The translations under genes and the position numbers were made by a program. From contig NZ_MVHF01000030.1 of NCBI RefSeq assembly GCF_002086485.1, positions 1 to 64,000 on the forward strand: a stretch of DNA of 64,000 nt, read 5' to 3'. This DNA comes from Mycobacterium aquaticum (GTDB taxonomy: Bacteria; Actinomycetota; Actinomycetes; Mycobacteriales; Mycobacteriaceae). Shown here piece by piece: positions 5,992 through 15,450 of this stretch. A model generated the notes under the pieces. The model was not told the DNA's origin. It saw nothing but the letters and a program-made list of their open reading frames with translations, and searched no databases. Position 1 is the stretch's first letter; the number at the start of each line of letters is the position of its first letter.

Positions 5992-7386
5992 TCACCCCAC
6001 GAAACGCACCACTTGACCGCACCGGAACACCCCGGCGGGGTCGTACCGTTCGGCCAGAGCGGCCAGCCAGTGCCGGGTGTCCTCGTCATACACTCGCGCC
6101 GCCCGGCCTGCGTCGTCCGACGGTGCGAAGTTCGGCAGCTGTCCACCGGTGGACCACGGCGTCAACTCGGCCACGAGCGCATCGGCTTGCGACCGCACCA
6201 CCTCCGCCACAGGCGGTGCCGGCACTCCGATGACGGTCACTGCGAAGGCGGCATCGCGGTGACAGAACGCACTGCGGTGTGCCCCTTCGCGAGCCAGTGC
6301 ACCGCCCAACATCCGGACATCGACGATGGTCTGCATCGAGCCCGAGTCCGGCCCGGCGGCGGCCAGGATGACATCGACGGTCTCGGTGGTGAATTCGCGC
6401 AGCAGCGTGTGATTTTCGGATACGGGCATCGGATCGACCGGGTCCGCATGCACGGCGCCGATGGCCGCATAGGGCAGCACGCCGACAGTGTCGAGGACAG
6501 GGTTCGCCACTGCCCGGAGCGGAGCCAATCGTCGCTCTGCATCATCGAACTCATCGACGGCTACGTAGCGCACGGCGACCGTGAGCTTGCCGGCCAACGG
6601 CTCAGGAATGCCCGGCATCTCAGGAAGCTGCAGCAGCGCGATCGAAGTGGAGATGTTCTCCGGCAGTTCGGCACACCACCGCGCCCACTCCCGCAACACC
6701 GTCGGAGCATCAGTTCCGTCGAAATAGATGGAGCCGCCATAGAATTCAGAGATCGGTAGCAGCTCGATCTCGACGGCCGTGACGATTCCCAACGTCGACT
6801 TGCCACCCCGCAAGCCCCAGAACAGATCTGGGTTCTCCTCGGGCGTCGCGCGCAGCACCTCCCCTGTCCCGGTGACCAATTCGAAGGACCGGACGTAGTC
6901 CGACGACAGGCCGACCGTGCGAACCAGCGGCCCTACCCCACCGCCTGTGAGGAATCCGACCACCCCGACGTTGGGTGACGATCCGCACAGTGCGGCCAGG
7001 CGGTGCGGGGCCGCCGCGTCCAGAACGTGCTGCCAGGTGGCGCCGGCCGCCACCCGCGCAGTACGGGTGACGGGGTCGACGATGCAACCGGTCATCCCCG
7101 CGGTCACCACCAGGATGGTGTCGGAGGCCACGCTCAGCGCACCGTGGCCGGTGGCCTGCACGCTGACCCGAAATCCGCGGCGCCCAGCGAAGCCCACCGT
7201 GTTGGCAACGTCATAGGCCGATGTCGCCGCCACGACCGCGGCAGGCTCCACACTGGCCGCCAGATTCCACGGTGCAGCACGCTCATAGCCGGCCTCTCCC
7301 GGGAACGCGACGGGCGCGGCGACGTGGGCGCGCAGCCCCGTCAGGGCGTCGTCCAAGCCGTCGTACGGAAGATCGGTCAGGGTCAT
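5992..7386 (-). CDS. FAD-linked oxidoreductase, berberine-bridge-enzyme type
   Basis: This is a 464-residue cytoplasmic flavoenzyme. The N-terminal half is a PCMH-type FAD domain with FRVSVQATGHGA (the GH position is where family members attach FAD to His), GATWQHVLDAAAPHRLA, NVGVVGFLTGGGVGPLVRTVGLSSDYV and NPDLFWGLRGGKSTLGIVTA. The C-terminus carries the BBE motif (LPNFAPSDDAGRAARVYDED ... RYDPAGVF), which closes the active site. There is no second Cys for bicovalent FAD. Substrates of this family are sugars, alkaloids or aromatic alcohols; none can be inferred here. It is a single gene, followed on the minus strand by the tRNA. Confidence 0.85.
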   Translation of the reverse strand: MTLTDLPYDGLDDALTGLRAHVAAPVAFPGEAGYERAAPWNLAASVEPAAVVAATSAYDVANTVGFAGRRGFRVSVQATGHGALSVASDTILVVTAGMTGCIVDPVTRTARVAAGATWQHVLDAAAPHRLAALCGSSPNVGVVGFLTGGGVGPLVRTVGLSSDYVRSFELVTGTGEVLRATPEENPDLFWGLRGGKSTLGIVTAVEIELLPISEFYGGSIYFDGTDAPTVLREWARWCAELPENISTSIALLQLPEMPGIPEPLAGKLTVAVRYVAVDEFDDAERRLAPLRAVANPVLDTVGVLPYAAIGAVHADPVDPMPVSENHTLLREFTTETVDVILAAAGPDSGSMQTIVDVRMLGGALAREGAHRSAFCHRDAAFAVTVIGVPAPPVAEVVRSQADALVAELTPWSTGGQLPNFAPSDDAGRAARVYDEDTRHWLAALAERYDPAGVFRCGQVVRFVG

Positions 7387-7485
7387 CGGGGTCCTCTCGG
7401 ATGTCAGTGCGAATCTCAGCGCACAGCATCGCTACGAGGACTTGGTGTTCACTTGTCGTCCAGCTAAGGGCCGCCCGACCCAGCC

Positions 7486-7570
7486 AGCAGACACTCAGGT
7501 CCCCCGACATCGGCGTGTCGGGGGACCTGAGTGTCTGCTCGCGCGAGAAAGGTGCTCGCGCGAGAAAGGC
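7486..7570. repeat. Dispersed inverted repeat with tandem 17-bp units, copy 1
   Basis: A perfect 24-base inverted repeat (7486-7509 and 7516-7539; outer part AGCAGACACTCAGG) with a TCGGCG loop is followed by two tandem units GCTCGCGCGAGAAAGG plus T or C (7537-7553, 7554-7570). The second unit ends on the stop codon of the UPF0182 gene. It lies downstream of that leftward gene and so could end its transcript. Related copies are at 22027 and 33521. Confidence 0.8.
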
Positions 7571-10557
7571 TACTTGGTGGCGTCGTACTTCTTTATCGCG
7601 TCGGCCAGGCCCTGCAGCGCCTGCCCGTACTTGGCGAAATCACCACTGCGCTGGGCCTCTTGGGCCGCCGCCACCGCCGCGTCGATCTCCTGCAGCGCAG
7701 CGGCCTTTGCCGGCGACAACTGCACGGGCGGCTGACCGGGGATGGGCACCGACACCTCCGGTGCGCGATTGGCCTGGTCGGCCGCCGGTGGCGGCGTGGC
7801 AGGCGCTTGACCGGGCACCGGCGGTTTGGCGTCGGTAGGTGCGACGTTGGTCGCCGTCGCCCCGGCCCCGGGACCGAACAACTCCGTCAACGCGTCACTG
7901 ACCGTCGGCCCGTAGCCGACCTTGTCGTTGTAGAGCATCGCCACCCGGATCAGACGTGGGTACGACGATGCCGCGTCGCTGGTGCCCGGCGAGGCGTAAA
8001 CCGGTGCGACATAGAGCAATCCACCCTCACCGACGGGCAGGGTCAGCAGATTGCCCCAGCGGATGCGGTTCTGGTTGTCCCGCCCGATCACACCGAGGTC
8101 CTGGCTGACCGCGGTGTCGGTACTGATCGCGTTGAACGCCAGTTTGGGACCGTTGACCTGACCGGGAATGGTCAGCACCGTGATCTTGCCGTAGTTCGAC
8201 GGATCCGAACTGGCGCTGACATACGCAGCCAGGAAGTCACGCTGGAACCGGTTCATCGCGCTGGTCAACTGGAACGACGACGAACTGCTGTTGTTCGCAA
8301 TGTCCTTGGCGACGATGTAGTACGGCGGCTGGTAGCTGCTGGCGGTCGGGTTCGGGTCGAGCGGCACATCCCAGAAGTCCTGCGCCGAGAAGAACGTGAT
8401 CGGATTGTCGACGTGGTAGCGCGCCAGCAGGGCCCGCTGCACCTTGAACAGATCCTCCGGATAACGCAGGTGCGCCTGCAGTTCCGGGGAGATGTCGCTC
8501 TTGGGCTTGACGGTGCCCGGGAACACCTTCTCCCACGCCTGCAAAACCGGGTCCGACTCGTCCTGCGCGTAGAGGGTCACGGTGCCGTCGTACGCGTCGA
8601 CCGTGGCCTTCACCGAGTTGCGGATGTAGGACACCTGCTTGTCCGGCGCCAGCCGGTTGACCGCCACCTCGTTGGAATCGGCGGTCGCGCTGGACAGCGT
8701 CGTCAGCTCCGAATACGGGTAGTTGTCGAGCGTGGTGTAGCCGTCGACGATCCACACCATGCGCCGGTTGACGATCGCCGGGTACACGCTGGTGTCGGTG
8801 GTCAGCCAGGGCGCCACCGCCTCGACTCGTTTGGCCGGGTCACGGTTGAACAGGATCTTGCTGTTCTCGCCGATCACGTTGGAGAACAAGAAGTTCCGCT
8901 CGGCGAACTTGGCGGCGAACACGCTGCGTGACAACCAGCTGCCGATCGGAACGCCACCCTTGCCCTCATAGGTGTAGTTCTTGGTCTCGGTGTTGGTCTC
9001 GTAGTCGTATTCGCGGTCGGCACCGTTGCTGCCGACAATCGCGTAGTCGGCGGGCGTGTTGGCGATCACCGGGCCGAAGTACACCCGCGGCTGATCGAGC
9101 GGGGCCGGTCCCGGCGACACCACACCGCCGTTGGCGCCGACGACACTGGCCAGGAACTCCGGATAGCCGCCGTTCTGGTTGGGGTCGTTGGCGATACCGC
9201 GCACGGTGTTGGCGGGCGAGGCGATGAAGCCGTTGCCGTGGGTGTACACCGAGTGCCGGTTGATCCAGTCCCGCTGGTTGTCGATCAGACGGTCCGGGTT
9301 GAGTTCGCGCGCGGCAACCACATAGTCCCGCAGGTTGCCGTCCGGACCGGCGTAGCGGTCGATGGACAGCTGATCCGGGAAGTAGTAGAAGTTCTTTCCC
9401 TGCTGGAACTGAGTGAAGGCGGGGCTGACGATGGTCGGGTCGAGCAACCGGATGTTGGACGTGGTGGCCCGATCCGCGGCGACCTGGGCCGCCGTCGTCT
9501 GCCCGTTGCTCTCGTAGTTGCGGTAGGTCACGGTGTCACTGGTGAGCCCGTAGGCCTGCCTGGTCGCCGTGATGCTCCGGCTGATGTACTCGCTTTCCTT
9601 CTGCGCGGCGTTGGGCTTGACGCTGAACTGTTCGACGATCAGCGGCCAGCCCGCGCCGACCACGAGCGAGCTCAACAGCAACAGCACCACGCCGATGACG
9701 GGGATGCGCAAGTCCCGCAAGACGATCGCGGAAAACACGGCCGCCGCGCAGATCACCGCGATGGCCAACAGGATGAGCTTGGCGGGCAGCACCGCGTTGA
9801 TGTCGGTGTAGCCGGCACCGGTGAACGGTTTGGCCGAACGGGTGACGCTGAGCAGTTCGTAGCGGTCGAGCCAGTAGGCGACCGCCTTGAGCAGGATCAG
9901 GAAACCGACCAGGCTGATCAGCTGGATGCGGGCCGAGCGGCTCAGTGCACCGGTGCGCCCGGCCAGCCGGATACCACCGAACAGGTAGTGGCCCAGCAGG
10001 TTTGCGATGAATGCCAGGAACGTCGCGACGAAGAGATAGGTGAGGATCAGCCGGTAGAACGGCAGATCGAAGGCGTAGAAGCCGAGATCGCGCCCGAATT
10101 GCGGGTCGGTGATCCCGAATTCGCCGCCGTGCAGGAACAGCTGGATGCGCACCCAGTAGGTCTGCGCGACGATGCCGGCCAGCAGACCGATGAACACCGG
10201 AAGCCCGATGCCGAACAACCGCAGGCGAGCCAGCACCGTCGTGCGGTACCGGGCCACCGGGTCGTTGGGCCCCGCGGCCGGAACGAACACCGGACGCGTG
10301 CGGTAGGCCAGGGCCAGCCCGGCGAACACGATGGCGCCCATCAGCACTCCCGCGACGACGAACACCACCAGGCGGGTGACCAGCACCGTGCTGAACACCG
10401 ACCGGTATCCCAGTTCACCGAACCACAGCCAGTCGACATAGGTGTCGACGAACCGCGGCCCGATCAGCAACAGCAGGACCACCACCAGCGCCAGCCCGAT
10501 CAAAACCCGGCTTCGTCGCGTCAGCTTCGGCATCCTCGCCGCGGGCCGCATACCCAC
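7570..10557 (-). CDS. UPF0182 family large membrane protein (Rv3193c-like)
   Basis: This is a 995-residue protein of unknown function, conserved across Actinobacteria. About seven membrane segments occupy residues 15-330 (for example VLIGLALVVVLLLLIG, VVFVVAGVLMGAIVFAGLAL, IPVIGVVLLLLSSLVVGAGW), with the family signature YVDWLWFGELGYRSVF near residue 40. The remaining 650 residues are a large soluble domain expected outside the membrane (YNDKVGYGPTVSDALTELFG near the end), finishing with a Pro/Ala linker and a helical tail. The GTG start at 10557 (MGMRPAARMPKL) is used; ATGs at 10551 and 10533 are alternatives. It neighbours the Lon-like protease gene, as I recall for other mycobacteria. Confidence 0.9.
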   Translation of the reverse strand: MGMRPAARMPKLTRRSRVLIGLALVVVLLLLIGPRFVDTYVDWLWFGELGYRSVFSTVLVTRLVVFVVAGVLMGAIVFAGLALAYRTRPVFVPAAGPNDPVARYRTTVLARLRLFGIGLPVFIGLLAGIVAQTYWVRIQLFLHGGEFGITDPQFGRDLGFYAFDLPFYRLILTYLFVATFLAFIANLLGHYLFGGIRLAGRTGALSRSARIQLISLVGFLILLKAVAYWLDRYELLSVTRSAKPFTGAGYTDINAVLPAKLILLAIAVICAAAVFSAIVLRDLRIPVIGVVLLLLSSLVVGAGWPLIVEQFSVKPNAAQKESEYISRSITATRQAYGLTSDTVTYRNYESNGQTTAAQVAADRATTSNIRLLDPTIVSPAFTQFQQGKNFYYFPDQLSIDRYAGPDGNLRDYVVAARELNPDRLIDNQRDWINRHSVYTHGNGFIASPANTVRGIANDPNQNGGYPEFLASVVGANGGVVSPGPAPLDQPRVYFGPVIANTPADYAIVGSNGADREYDYETNTETKNYTYEGKGGVPIGSWLSRSVFAAKFAERNFLFSNVIGENSKILFNRDPAKRVEAVAPWLTTDTSVYPAIVNRRMVWIVDGYTTLDNYPYSELTTLSSATADSNEVAVNRLAPDKQVSYIRNSVKATVDAYDGTVTLYAQDESDPVLQAWEKVFPGTVKPKSDISPELQAHLRYPEDLFKVQRALLARYHVDNPITFFSAQDFWDVPLDPNPTASSYQPPYYIVAKDIANNSSSSSFQLTSAMNRFQRDFLAAYVSASSDPSNYGKITVLTIPGQVNGPKLAFNAISTDTAVSQDLGVIGRDNQNRIRWGNLLTLPVGEGGLLYVAPVYASPGTSDAASSYPRLIRVAMLYNDKVGYGPTVSDALTELFGPGAGATATNVAPTDAKPPVPGQAPATPPPAADQANRAPEVSVPIPGQPPVQLSPAKAAALQEIDAAVAAAQEAQRSGDFAKYGQALQGLADAIKKYDATK

Positions 10558-10654
10558 TCGTCAACTCCAGTCTCGGGGTTCCCGGATTGCTGGCCTGCCG
10601 TGTCCGGCCTGCCGGATTTCCCCCAACTCTAGCCAGTTGCCCCCGACGGGCGGT

Positions 10655-11683
10655 TCAGCAGCGCGGAGGTTCGCCACCGGCAGAAAGCGCATGCAGCGCG
10701 TCGACGGCCCCGGTGAGCGTGTCAACTTTCACCAGTTCCATCCCGTCCTGCGGCGCCGAACGGGCCTCGGCGCAGTTCTCGGCGGGCACCAGGAACACCG
10801 TCGCCCCGGCTTCGTGCGCCGCAAGCATCTTGTGGGTGATACCGCCGATCGAACCGACCTTGCCGTCGCCGGTGATGGTCCCGGTGCCTGCGATGAACTT
10901 GCCGTCGTTGAGGTCGCCGGTGGTCAACTTGTCCACGACGGCGAGGCTGAACATCAGGCCCGCCGAAGGTCCGCCGATGTTGGCCAGGTTGAAGCTGATG
11001 TCGAACGGCGCCCACGGCGCGTCGAGCACACCCACCCCCAGGAAGCCGTAATCGCGGTCGGGGTTGTGGCCCAGGGTGATGGTGGCCGTGCCCGCCGGGG
11101 CATTCTTGCGGCGGTAGTCGAGGACAATGGTGTCCCCCGGCTTGGTCGCCTTGAGCAGCGCCTGGAACTCGTCAAGCTTGGCCACCGGCTTGCCGTTGAC
11201 GGCGTCGATCGCGTCACCGGGCTTCAGCTTGCCCGCCGAAGGACCGGGATCGGTCACGGTCTGCACCGTCACCGCCATGGGGTACTTCAGGAACGCCAGC
11301 GCGGCGTACTCGGCGTTGTCCTCGGACCGCTTGAAGTCGCTGGTGTTGGCCTGGTCGATCTCGTCCTTCGACTTGTCGGGCGGGTACACCAGGTCACGCG
11401 GCACCAGTTGCTCGCGGCCCGACATCCACAGCGTCAGGGCCTGCCCCAGGGTGAGCCCGTCGCGCTGCGACACCGTCGTCATGTTGAGATGCCCGGATGT
11501 CGGATGCACCTTGGCATCGGGGCCCTCGATGTCGACGACCTGTTTGCCCTGCACCTCGCCGAGCGTGTTGAAGGTCGGACCCGGCCCCAAGGACACGTAG
11601 GGCACCGTCACCACGGAAAGCAGCACACCGAACACCAGAATCGGCACGAGAGCCACCAGCAGCGTCAAAATCCGCCTGTTCAC
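10655..11683 (-). CDS. Membrane-anchored PDZ/Lon-like serine protease (YlbL family)
   Basis: This is a 342-residue protein, GTG start 11683 (MNRRILTLLVALVPILVFGV; longer in-frame starts lack a ribosome site and would overlap the divergent gene). A single N-terminal membrane segment spans residues 7-25. Next come an extracytoplasmic region, a PDZ domain at about 130-205 (GPSAGKLKPGDAIDAVNGKP), and an S16 Lon-type proteolytic domain. The catalytic Ser240 is in IGGPSAGLMF and Lys285 in GGITHKML. There is no AAA domain, as is normal for this family. It probably cleaves envelope substrates. It is transcribed toward UPF0182 and divergently from the zincin-like gene. Confidence 0.9.
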   Translation of the reverse strand: MNRRILTLLVALVPILVFGVLLSVVTVPYVSLGPGPTFNTLGEVQGKQVVDIEGPDAKVHPTSGHLNMTTVSQRDGLTLGQALTLWMSGREQLVPRDLVYPPDKSKDEIDQANTSDFKRSEDNAEYAALAFLKYPMAVTVQTVTDPGPSAGKLKPGDAIDAVNGKPVAKLDEFQALLKATKPGDTIVLDYRRKNAPAGTATITLGHNPDRDYGFLGVGVLDAPWAPFDISFNLANIGGPSAGLMFSLAVVDKLTTGDLNDGKFIAGTGTITGDGKVGSIGGITHKMLAAHEAGATVFLVPAENCAEARSAPQDGMELVKVDTLTGAVDALHALSAGGEPPRC

Positions 11684-11774
11684 GCCGCCAACAGTAAAGC
11701 CTGCGACACGAGGTTCACTGACAGCGTGACCCACAGCGTCACGAAGGCACCCCGTGGTGAGTACCGTTGGGGCT

Positions 11775-13169
11775 ATGGCTGACCTGCCCTTCGGCTTCTC
11801 CGCCGGGGATGACCCCGAGCGCGACAAGCGCAAGAAAGACCCAGATTCCGGATCCGGCTCCGGGCCCGGTGCCGATCCATTCGGTCTCGGCGCCGGCGGC
11901 GCCGGTTTCGACATGGGCGACCTGGGCCAGATCTTCACCAAGCTCGGCGAAATGTTCAGCGGGGCAGGCACTGCGATGGCCGGCGGTGGCCAGTCCGGCC
12001 CGGTCAACTACGACCTCGCGCGGCAGCTGGCATCCAACTCGATCGGCTTCGTCGCGCCGGTCCCCGACCAGACCAAGGGCGCCGTCACCGACGCGGTCCG
12101 GCTCGCCGAGACCTGGCTCGACGGTGTCACGGCGCTGCCCGCCGGAACCACCCGCACGGTGGCGTGGACGCCGAGCGATTGGCTCGACAACACCCTGGAG
12201 ACCTGGAAGCGGCTGTGCGATCCGGTGGCCGAGCAGATCTCGACGGTGTGGGCCTCTGCATTGCCCGAGGAAGCCAAGAGCATGGCGGGCCCGCTGCTGG
12301 CGATGATGTCGCAGATGGGCGGCATGGCCTTCGGTTCCCAGCTCGGCCAGGCCCTGGGGCAGCTGTCCCGCGAGGTGCTCACCTCGACCGACATCGGATT
12401 GCCGCTGGGCCCCAAGGGGGTTGCGGCGCTCATGCCGGAGGCCATCGAATCGCTCTCGGAGGGTCTTGAGCGGCCCCGCAGCGAGATCCTGACGTTCCTG
12501 GCTGCCCGCGAAGCCGCGCACCATCGGCTGTTCAGCCACGTGCCATGGCTCTCCAGCCAGCTGCTCGGCGCGGTCGAGGCCTTCGCCAAGGGCATGAAGG
12601 TCGACATGTCCGGCATCGAGGACATGGCCAAGGGCTTCAACCCGGCCTCGCTGACCGACCCGTCCGAGATGGAACAGCTGCTCAGCCAGGGCATGTTCGA
12701 GCCCAAGGCCACACCCGAGCAGGAAGCCGCGCTGGAGCGGCTGGAAACCCTGCTCGCGCTGATCGAGGGCTGGGTGCAGACCGTGGTCTCTGCGGCACTG
12801 GGTGATCGGATTCCCGGCACCGAGGCGTTGTCGGAGACGCTGCGCCGGCGCCGGGCCACCGGCGGCCCCGCCGAGCGGACCTTCGCAACGCTCGTCGGCC
12901 TCGAACTGCGCCCGCGCAAGATGCGCGAGGCAGCCGCCCTGTGGGAGCGGCTGACCGAGGCGGTCGGCTCCGACGCCCGCGACGGCGTGTGGCAGCACCC
13001 CGACCTGTTGCCCGACGCGTCCGATCTCGATGAGCCCGCCGGTTTCATCGACCGCATGATCGGCGGCGACACCAGCGGGATCGACAGCGCCTTCGAGCAG
13101 GCCATCGCCGATCTGCAGAAGGAACAGAAAGAGCAGGGCGGCGACACCGAGCGCCCCGACGAGTCCTGA
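11775..13169 (+). CDS. Zincin-like DUF2342 protein (Rv3195-like), putative metalloprotease
   Basis: This is a 464-residue soluble protein starting at ATG 11775 (MADLPFGFSAGDD). A Gly/Asp/Ser-rich N-terminal 70 residues is followed by a helical domain. The region where zincins carry HExxH reads REAAHHRLFSHVPWL, so the canonical motif is absent or much altered. DUF2342/zincin-2 proteins are annotated as putative metalloproteases or as F420-biosynthesis-associated, without demonstrated activity as far as I know. The acidic tail ends QKEQGGDTERPDES. It is the first gene of a rightward group with the ThiF-like and ABC1 kinase genes, 52 bases before the next start. Confidence 0.8.
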   Translation: MADLPFGFSAGDDPERDKRKKDPDSGSGSGPGADPFGLGAGGAGFDMGDLGQIFTKLGEMFSGAGTAMAGGGQSGPVNYDLARQLASNSIGFVAPVPDQTKGAVTDAVRLAETWLDGVTALPAGTTRTVAWTPSDWLDNTLETWKRLCDPVAEQISTVWASALPEEAKSMAGPLLAMMSQMGGMAFGSQLGQALGQLSREVLTSTDIGLPLGPKGVAALMPEAIESLSEGLERPRSEILTFLAAREAAHHRLFSHVPWLSSQLLGAVEAFAKGMKVDMSGIEDMAKGFNPASLTDPSEMEQLLSQGMFEPKATPEQEAALERLETLLALIEGWVQTVVSAALGDRIPGTEALSETLRRRRATGGPAERTFATLVGLELRPRKMREAAALWERLTEAVGSDARDGVWQHPDLLPDASDLDEPAGFIDRMIGGDTSGIDSAFEQAIADLQKEQKEQGGDTERPDES

Positions 13170-13221
13170 GGCCTGTGGATAACTGACGGGGCGAGACCGC
13201 GCGCCGTGGCAGAGTCATGCC

Positions 13222-14064
13222 ATGACGACGCGGTACGTGCTGGCACCCGGCCGCCCCGTGCTGCTGCGCCCTGACGGAGCCGTTCAGGTGGGCTGGGATC
13301 CGCGGCGCGCGGTCCTCGTCCACCCGCCGGGATCGATCACCCAGGCGCAGCTCGCCGACCTCCTGCACACCTTGCAGGGCGGCGCGTCCCGAGACGAACT
13401 CACCACGGCGGCAAGGGAATTCGACGCCGCTGAGGCTGTCGACGAGTTGATCGCCGCGCTCACCGACGCGGGCATCGTCACCGTGGCGACGTCCCATCCG
13501 TCGCGGACCCCGTCGGTGCGCATCCACGGACGCGGACCGCTCTCGGAACTGCTCACCAGCGCGTTGCGGTGCTCGGGGGCGTTGGTCCGGCACACCAGCC
13601 GGCCGCACGCATCGGCGGTCCCCGACGCCACCGACCTCGTCGTGCTCGCCGACTACCAGGTCACCGAACCGCGGGTGCTGCGCGAACTGCACGAAGCCGC
13701 AGTGGCGCACCTGCCGGTACGGCTGCGCGACGGCGCCGGGCTGGTCGGGCCACTCGTCATCCCCGGCCTGACCAGCTGTCTGCAGTGCGCCGACCTGCAC
13801 CGCCGCGACCGCGACGCCGCCTGGCCGGCACTGGCCGCGCAGCTGCGTGGCACGGTCGGCACCGCCGGGCGGGCAACCATCCTGGCCACTGCCGCGCTGG
13901 CGCTGCGCCAGATCGACCTGGTGATCCAGGCCGTGCGGGAGGCCGGTGACCCGCGACGTGCACCGGAACCCCCACCGACGCTGGACACCACGCTCGAACT
14001 CGACGCCGACGGCTACTCCATCAGCGCACGGCGCTGGTCACGCCACCCCGAGTGCCCATGCTGA
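13222..14064 (+). CDS. ThiF/cyclodehydratase-like protein with Cys4 zinc site (Rv3196-like)
   Basis: This is a 280-residue protein. The N-terminal 100 residues (RPVLLRPDGAVQVGWDPRRA) look like the leader-peptide-recognition half of azole-forming RiPP (TOMM) cyclodehydratases. The rest is a degenerate ThiF-like Rossmann domain. Cys186 and Cys189 (GLTSCLQCADLHRRDRD) with Cys278 and Cys280 (HPECPC at the C-terminus) form the zinc tetrathiolate of that family. No YcaO partner, dehydrogenase or precursor peptide gene is visible nearby. The adenylation loop is not obvious. A role in binding or modifying an unknown peptide is inference. Confidence 0.7.
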   Translation: MTTRYVLAPGRPVLLRPDGAVQVGWDPRRAVLVHPPGSITQAQLADLLHTLQGGASRDELTTAAREFDAAEAVDELIAALTDAGIVTVATSHPSRTPSVRIHGRGPLSELLTSALRCSGALVRHTSRPHASAVPDATDLVVLADYQVTEPRVLRELHEAAVAHLPVRLRDGAGLVGPLVIPGLTSCLQCADLHRRDRDAAWPALAAQLRGTVGTAGRATILATAALALRQIDLVIQAVREAGDPRRAPEPPPTLDTTLELDADGYSISARRWSRHPECPC

Positions 14065-14106
14065 AAACGAATGTTGCCACTAAGTTGTGGCCCGTTCAGG
14101 ACTGTC

Positions 14107-15441
14107 ATGGATGATGGTCTGGTGTCTGACATCAAACGGGGAAGCGTCGCACGCAACGCCAAGCTGGCCGGCCTGGCGGGCGGCATGGCCGGCCGCGCGG
14201 CACTCGGCTTCGGCAAACGCCTGACCGGTAAGTCCAAGGACGAGGTCACCGCCGAATTGATGGACAAGGCCGCGCAGCAATTGTTCACCGTGCTGGGCGA
14301 GCTCAAGGGCGGCGCGATGAAAGTCGGGCAGGCGCTCTCGGTGATGGAGGCCGCCATCCCCGAGCAGTACGGCAAACCGTATCGCGAGGCATTGACCAAG
14401 CTGCAGAAGGACGCTCCCCCGCTGCCGGCGGCCAAGGTGCACCGGGTGCTCGACGGCCAGCTGGGCACCAAGTGGCGCGACCGGTTCGCCTCGTTCGACG
14501 ACACCCCGGTCGCCTCGGCGAGCATCGGCCAGGTACACAAGGGCATCTGGTCGGACGGTCGCGAGGTCGCGGTGAAGATCCAGTACCCCGGCGCCGACGA
14601 AGCACTGCGCGCCGACCTCAAGACCATCCAGCGGCTCGTCGGCGTCTTCAAGCAGCTGGCCCCCGGTGCCGACATCCAAGGCATCGTCGACGAGCTGACC
14701 GAACGCACCGAGATGGAACTGGACTACCGGCTGGAAGCCGAGAACCAACGCGCATTCGCCAAGGCGTATCGCAACGATCCCCACTTCGCGGTGCCCGCCG
14801 TGGTGGCCAGCGCGCCCAAAGTCGTTATCGCCGAATGGATGGACGGCATCCCGATGTCGGTGATCATCCGCGAGGGCACGCCCGAACAACGCGACCTCAT
14901 GGGCACCCGGCTCAGTGAGCTGACCTTCGACGCACCCGCACGGCTGGAGATGATGCACGGCGACGCGCATCCCGGCAACTTCATGCTGCTGCCCGACGGC
15001 CGCATGGGTGTCATCGACTTCGGCGCTGTGGCACCGATGCCCGGCGGTTTTCCGCCCTCGCTGGGGCGCACCATCCGGCTGGCTCGCGACCAGAACTACG
15101 ATCAGCTGCTGCCCGCCATGGAGGAAGCCGGTTTCATCCAGAAGGGCCAACAGGTTTCGGTGCAGGAAGTCGATGACATGTTGCGCCAGTACGTCGAACC
15201 CATCGAGGTCGACGTGTTTCACTACACGCGTCGCTGGATCCAGCGGATGGCCGCGGGCCAGATGGACAACTCGGTCGCCCAGATCAAGATGGCCCGTCAA
15301 CTCGACCTGCCGGCCAACCTCGCCATCCCACTGCGGGTGATCGCCTCGACCATCGCCATCTGCTGTCAGCTCGATGCCCACGTGCCGGTGAAATCGATTG
15401 CCACGGCACTGGTTCCAGGATTCGCCGAAGAAGCTGCCTGA
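14107..15441 (+). CDS. ABC1/UbiB-family atypical kinase (Rv3197-like)
   Basis: This is a 444-residue protein starting at ATG 14107. It carries the ABC1 family's KxGQ motif (KVGQ, residues 72-75), the alanine-rich nucleotide loop VASASIGQVHKG, Lys157 in VAVKIQY, the catalytic HGDAHPGN (284-291) and metal-binding DFG (304-306). ABC1 kinases are ATPases or small-molecule kinases linked to isoprenoid lipid metabolism. In mycobacteria the gene lies beside whiB7 and has been linked to intrinsic macrolide tolerance, as I remember. It ends 10 bases before a hairpin that separates it from the convergent whiB7. Confidence 0.88.
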   Translation: MDDGLVSDIKRGSVARNAKLAGLAGGMAGRAALGFGKRLTGKSKDEVTAELMDKAAQQLFTVLGELKGGAMKVGQALSVMEAAIPEQYGKPYREALTKLQKDAPPLPAAKVHRVLDGQLGTKWRDRFASFDDTPVASASIGQVHKGIWSDGREVAVKIQYPGADEALRADLKTIQRLVGVFKQLAPGADIQGIVDELTERTEMELDYRLEAENQRAFAKAYRNDPHFAVPAVVASAPKVVIAEWMDGIPMSVIIREGTPEQRDLMGTRLSELTFDAPARLEMMHGDAHPGNFMLLPDGRMGVIDFGAVAPMPGGFPPSLGRTIRLARDQNYDQLLPAMEEAGFIQKGQQVSVQEVDDMLRQYVEPIEVDVFHYTRRWIQRMAAGQMDNSVAQIKMARQLDLPANLAIPLRVIASTIAICCQLDAHVPVKSIATALVPGFAEEAA

Positions 15442-15450
15442 ACCAGAAGG

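Noticed and set aside
9238..10632. A 464-codon plus-strand frame opposite UPF0182
   Set aside because: Composition is dominated by Asp/Gln/His/Arg runs and it is antisense to conserved membrane segments; a GC shadow.
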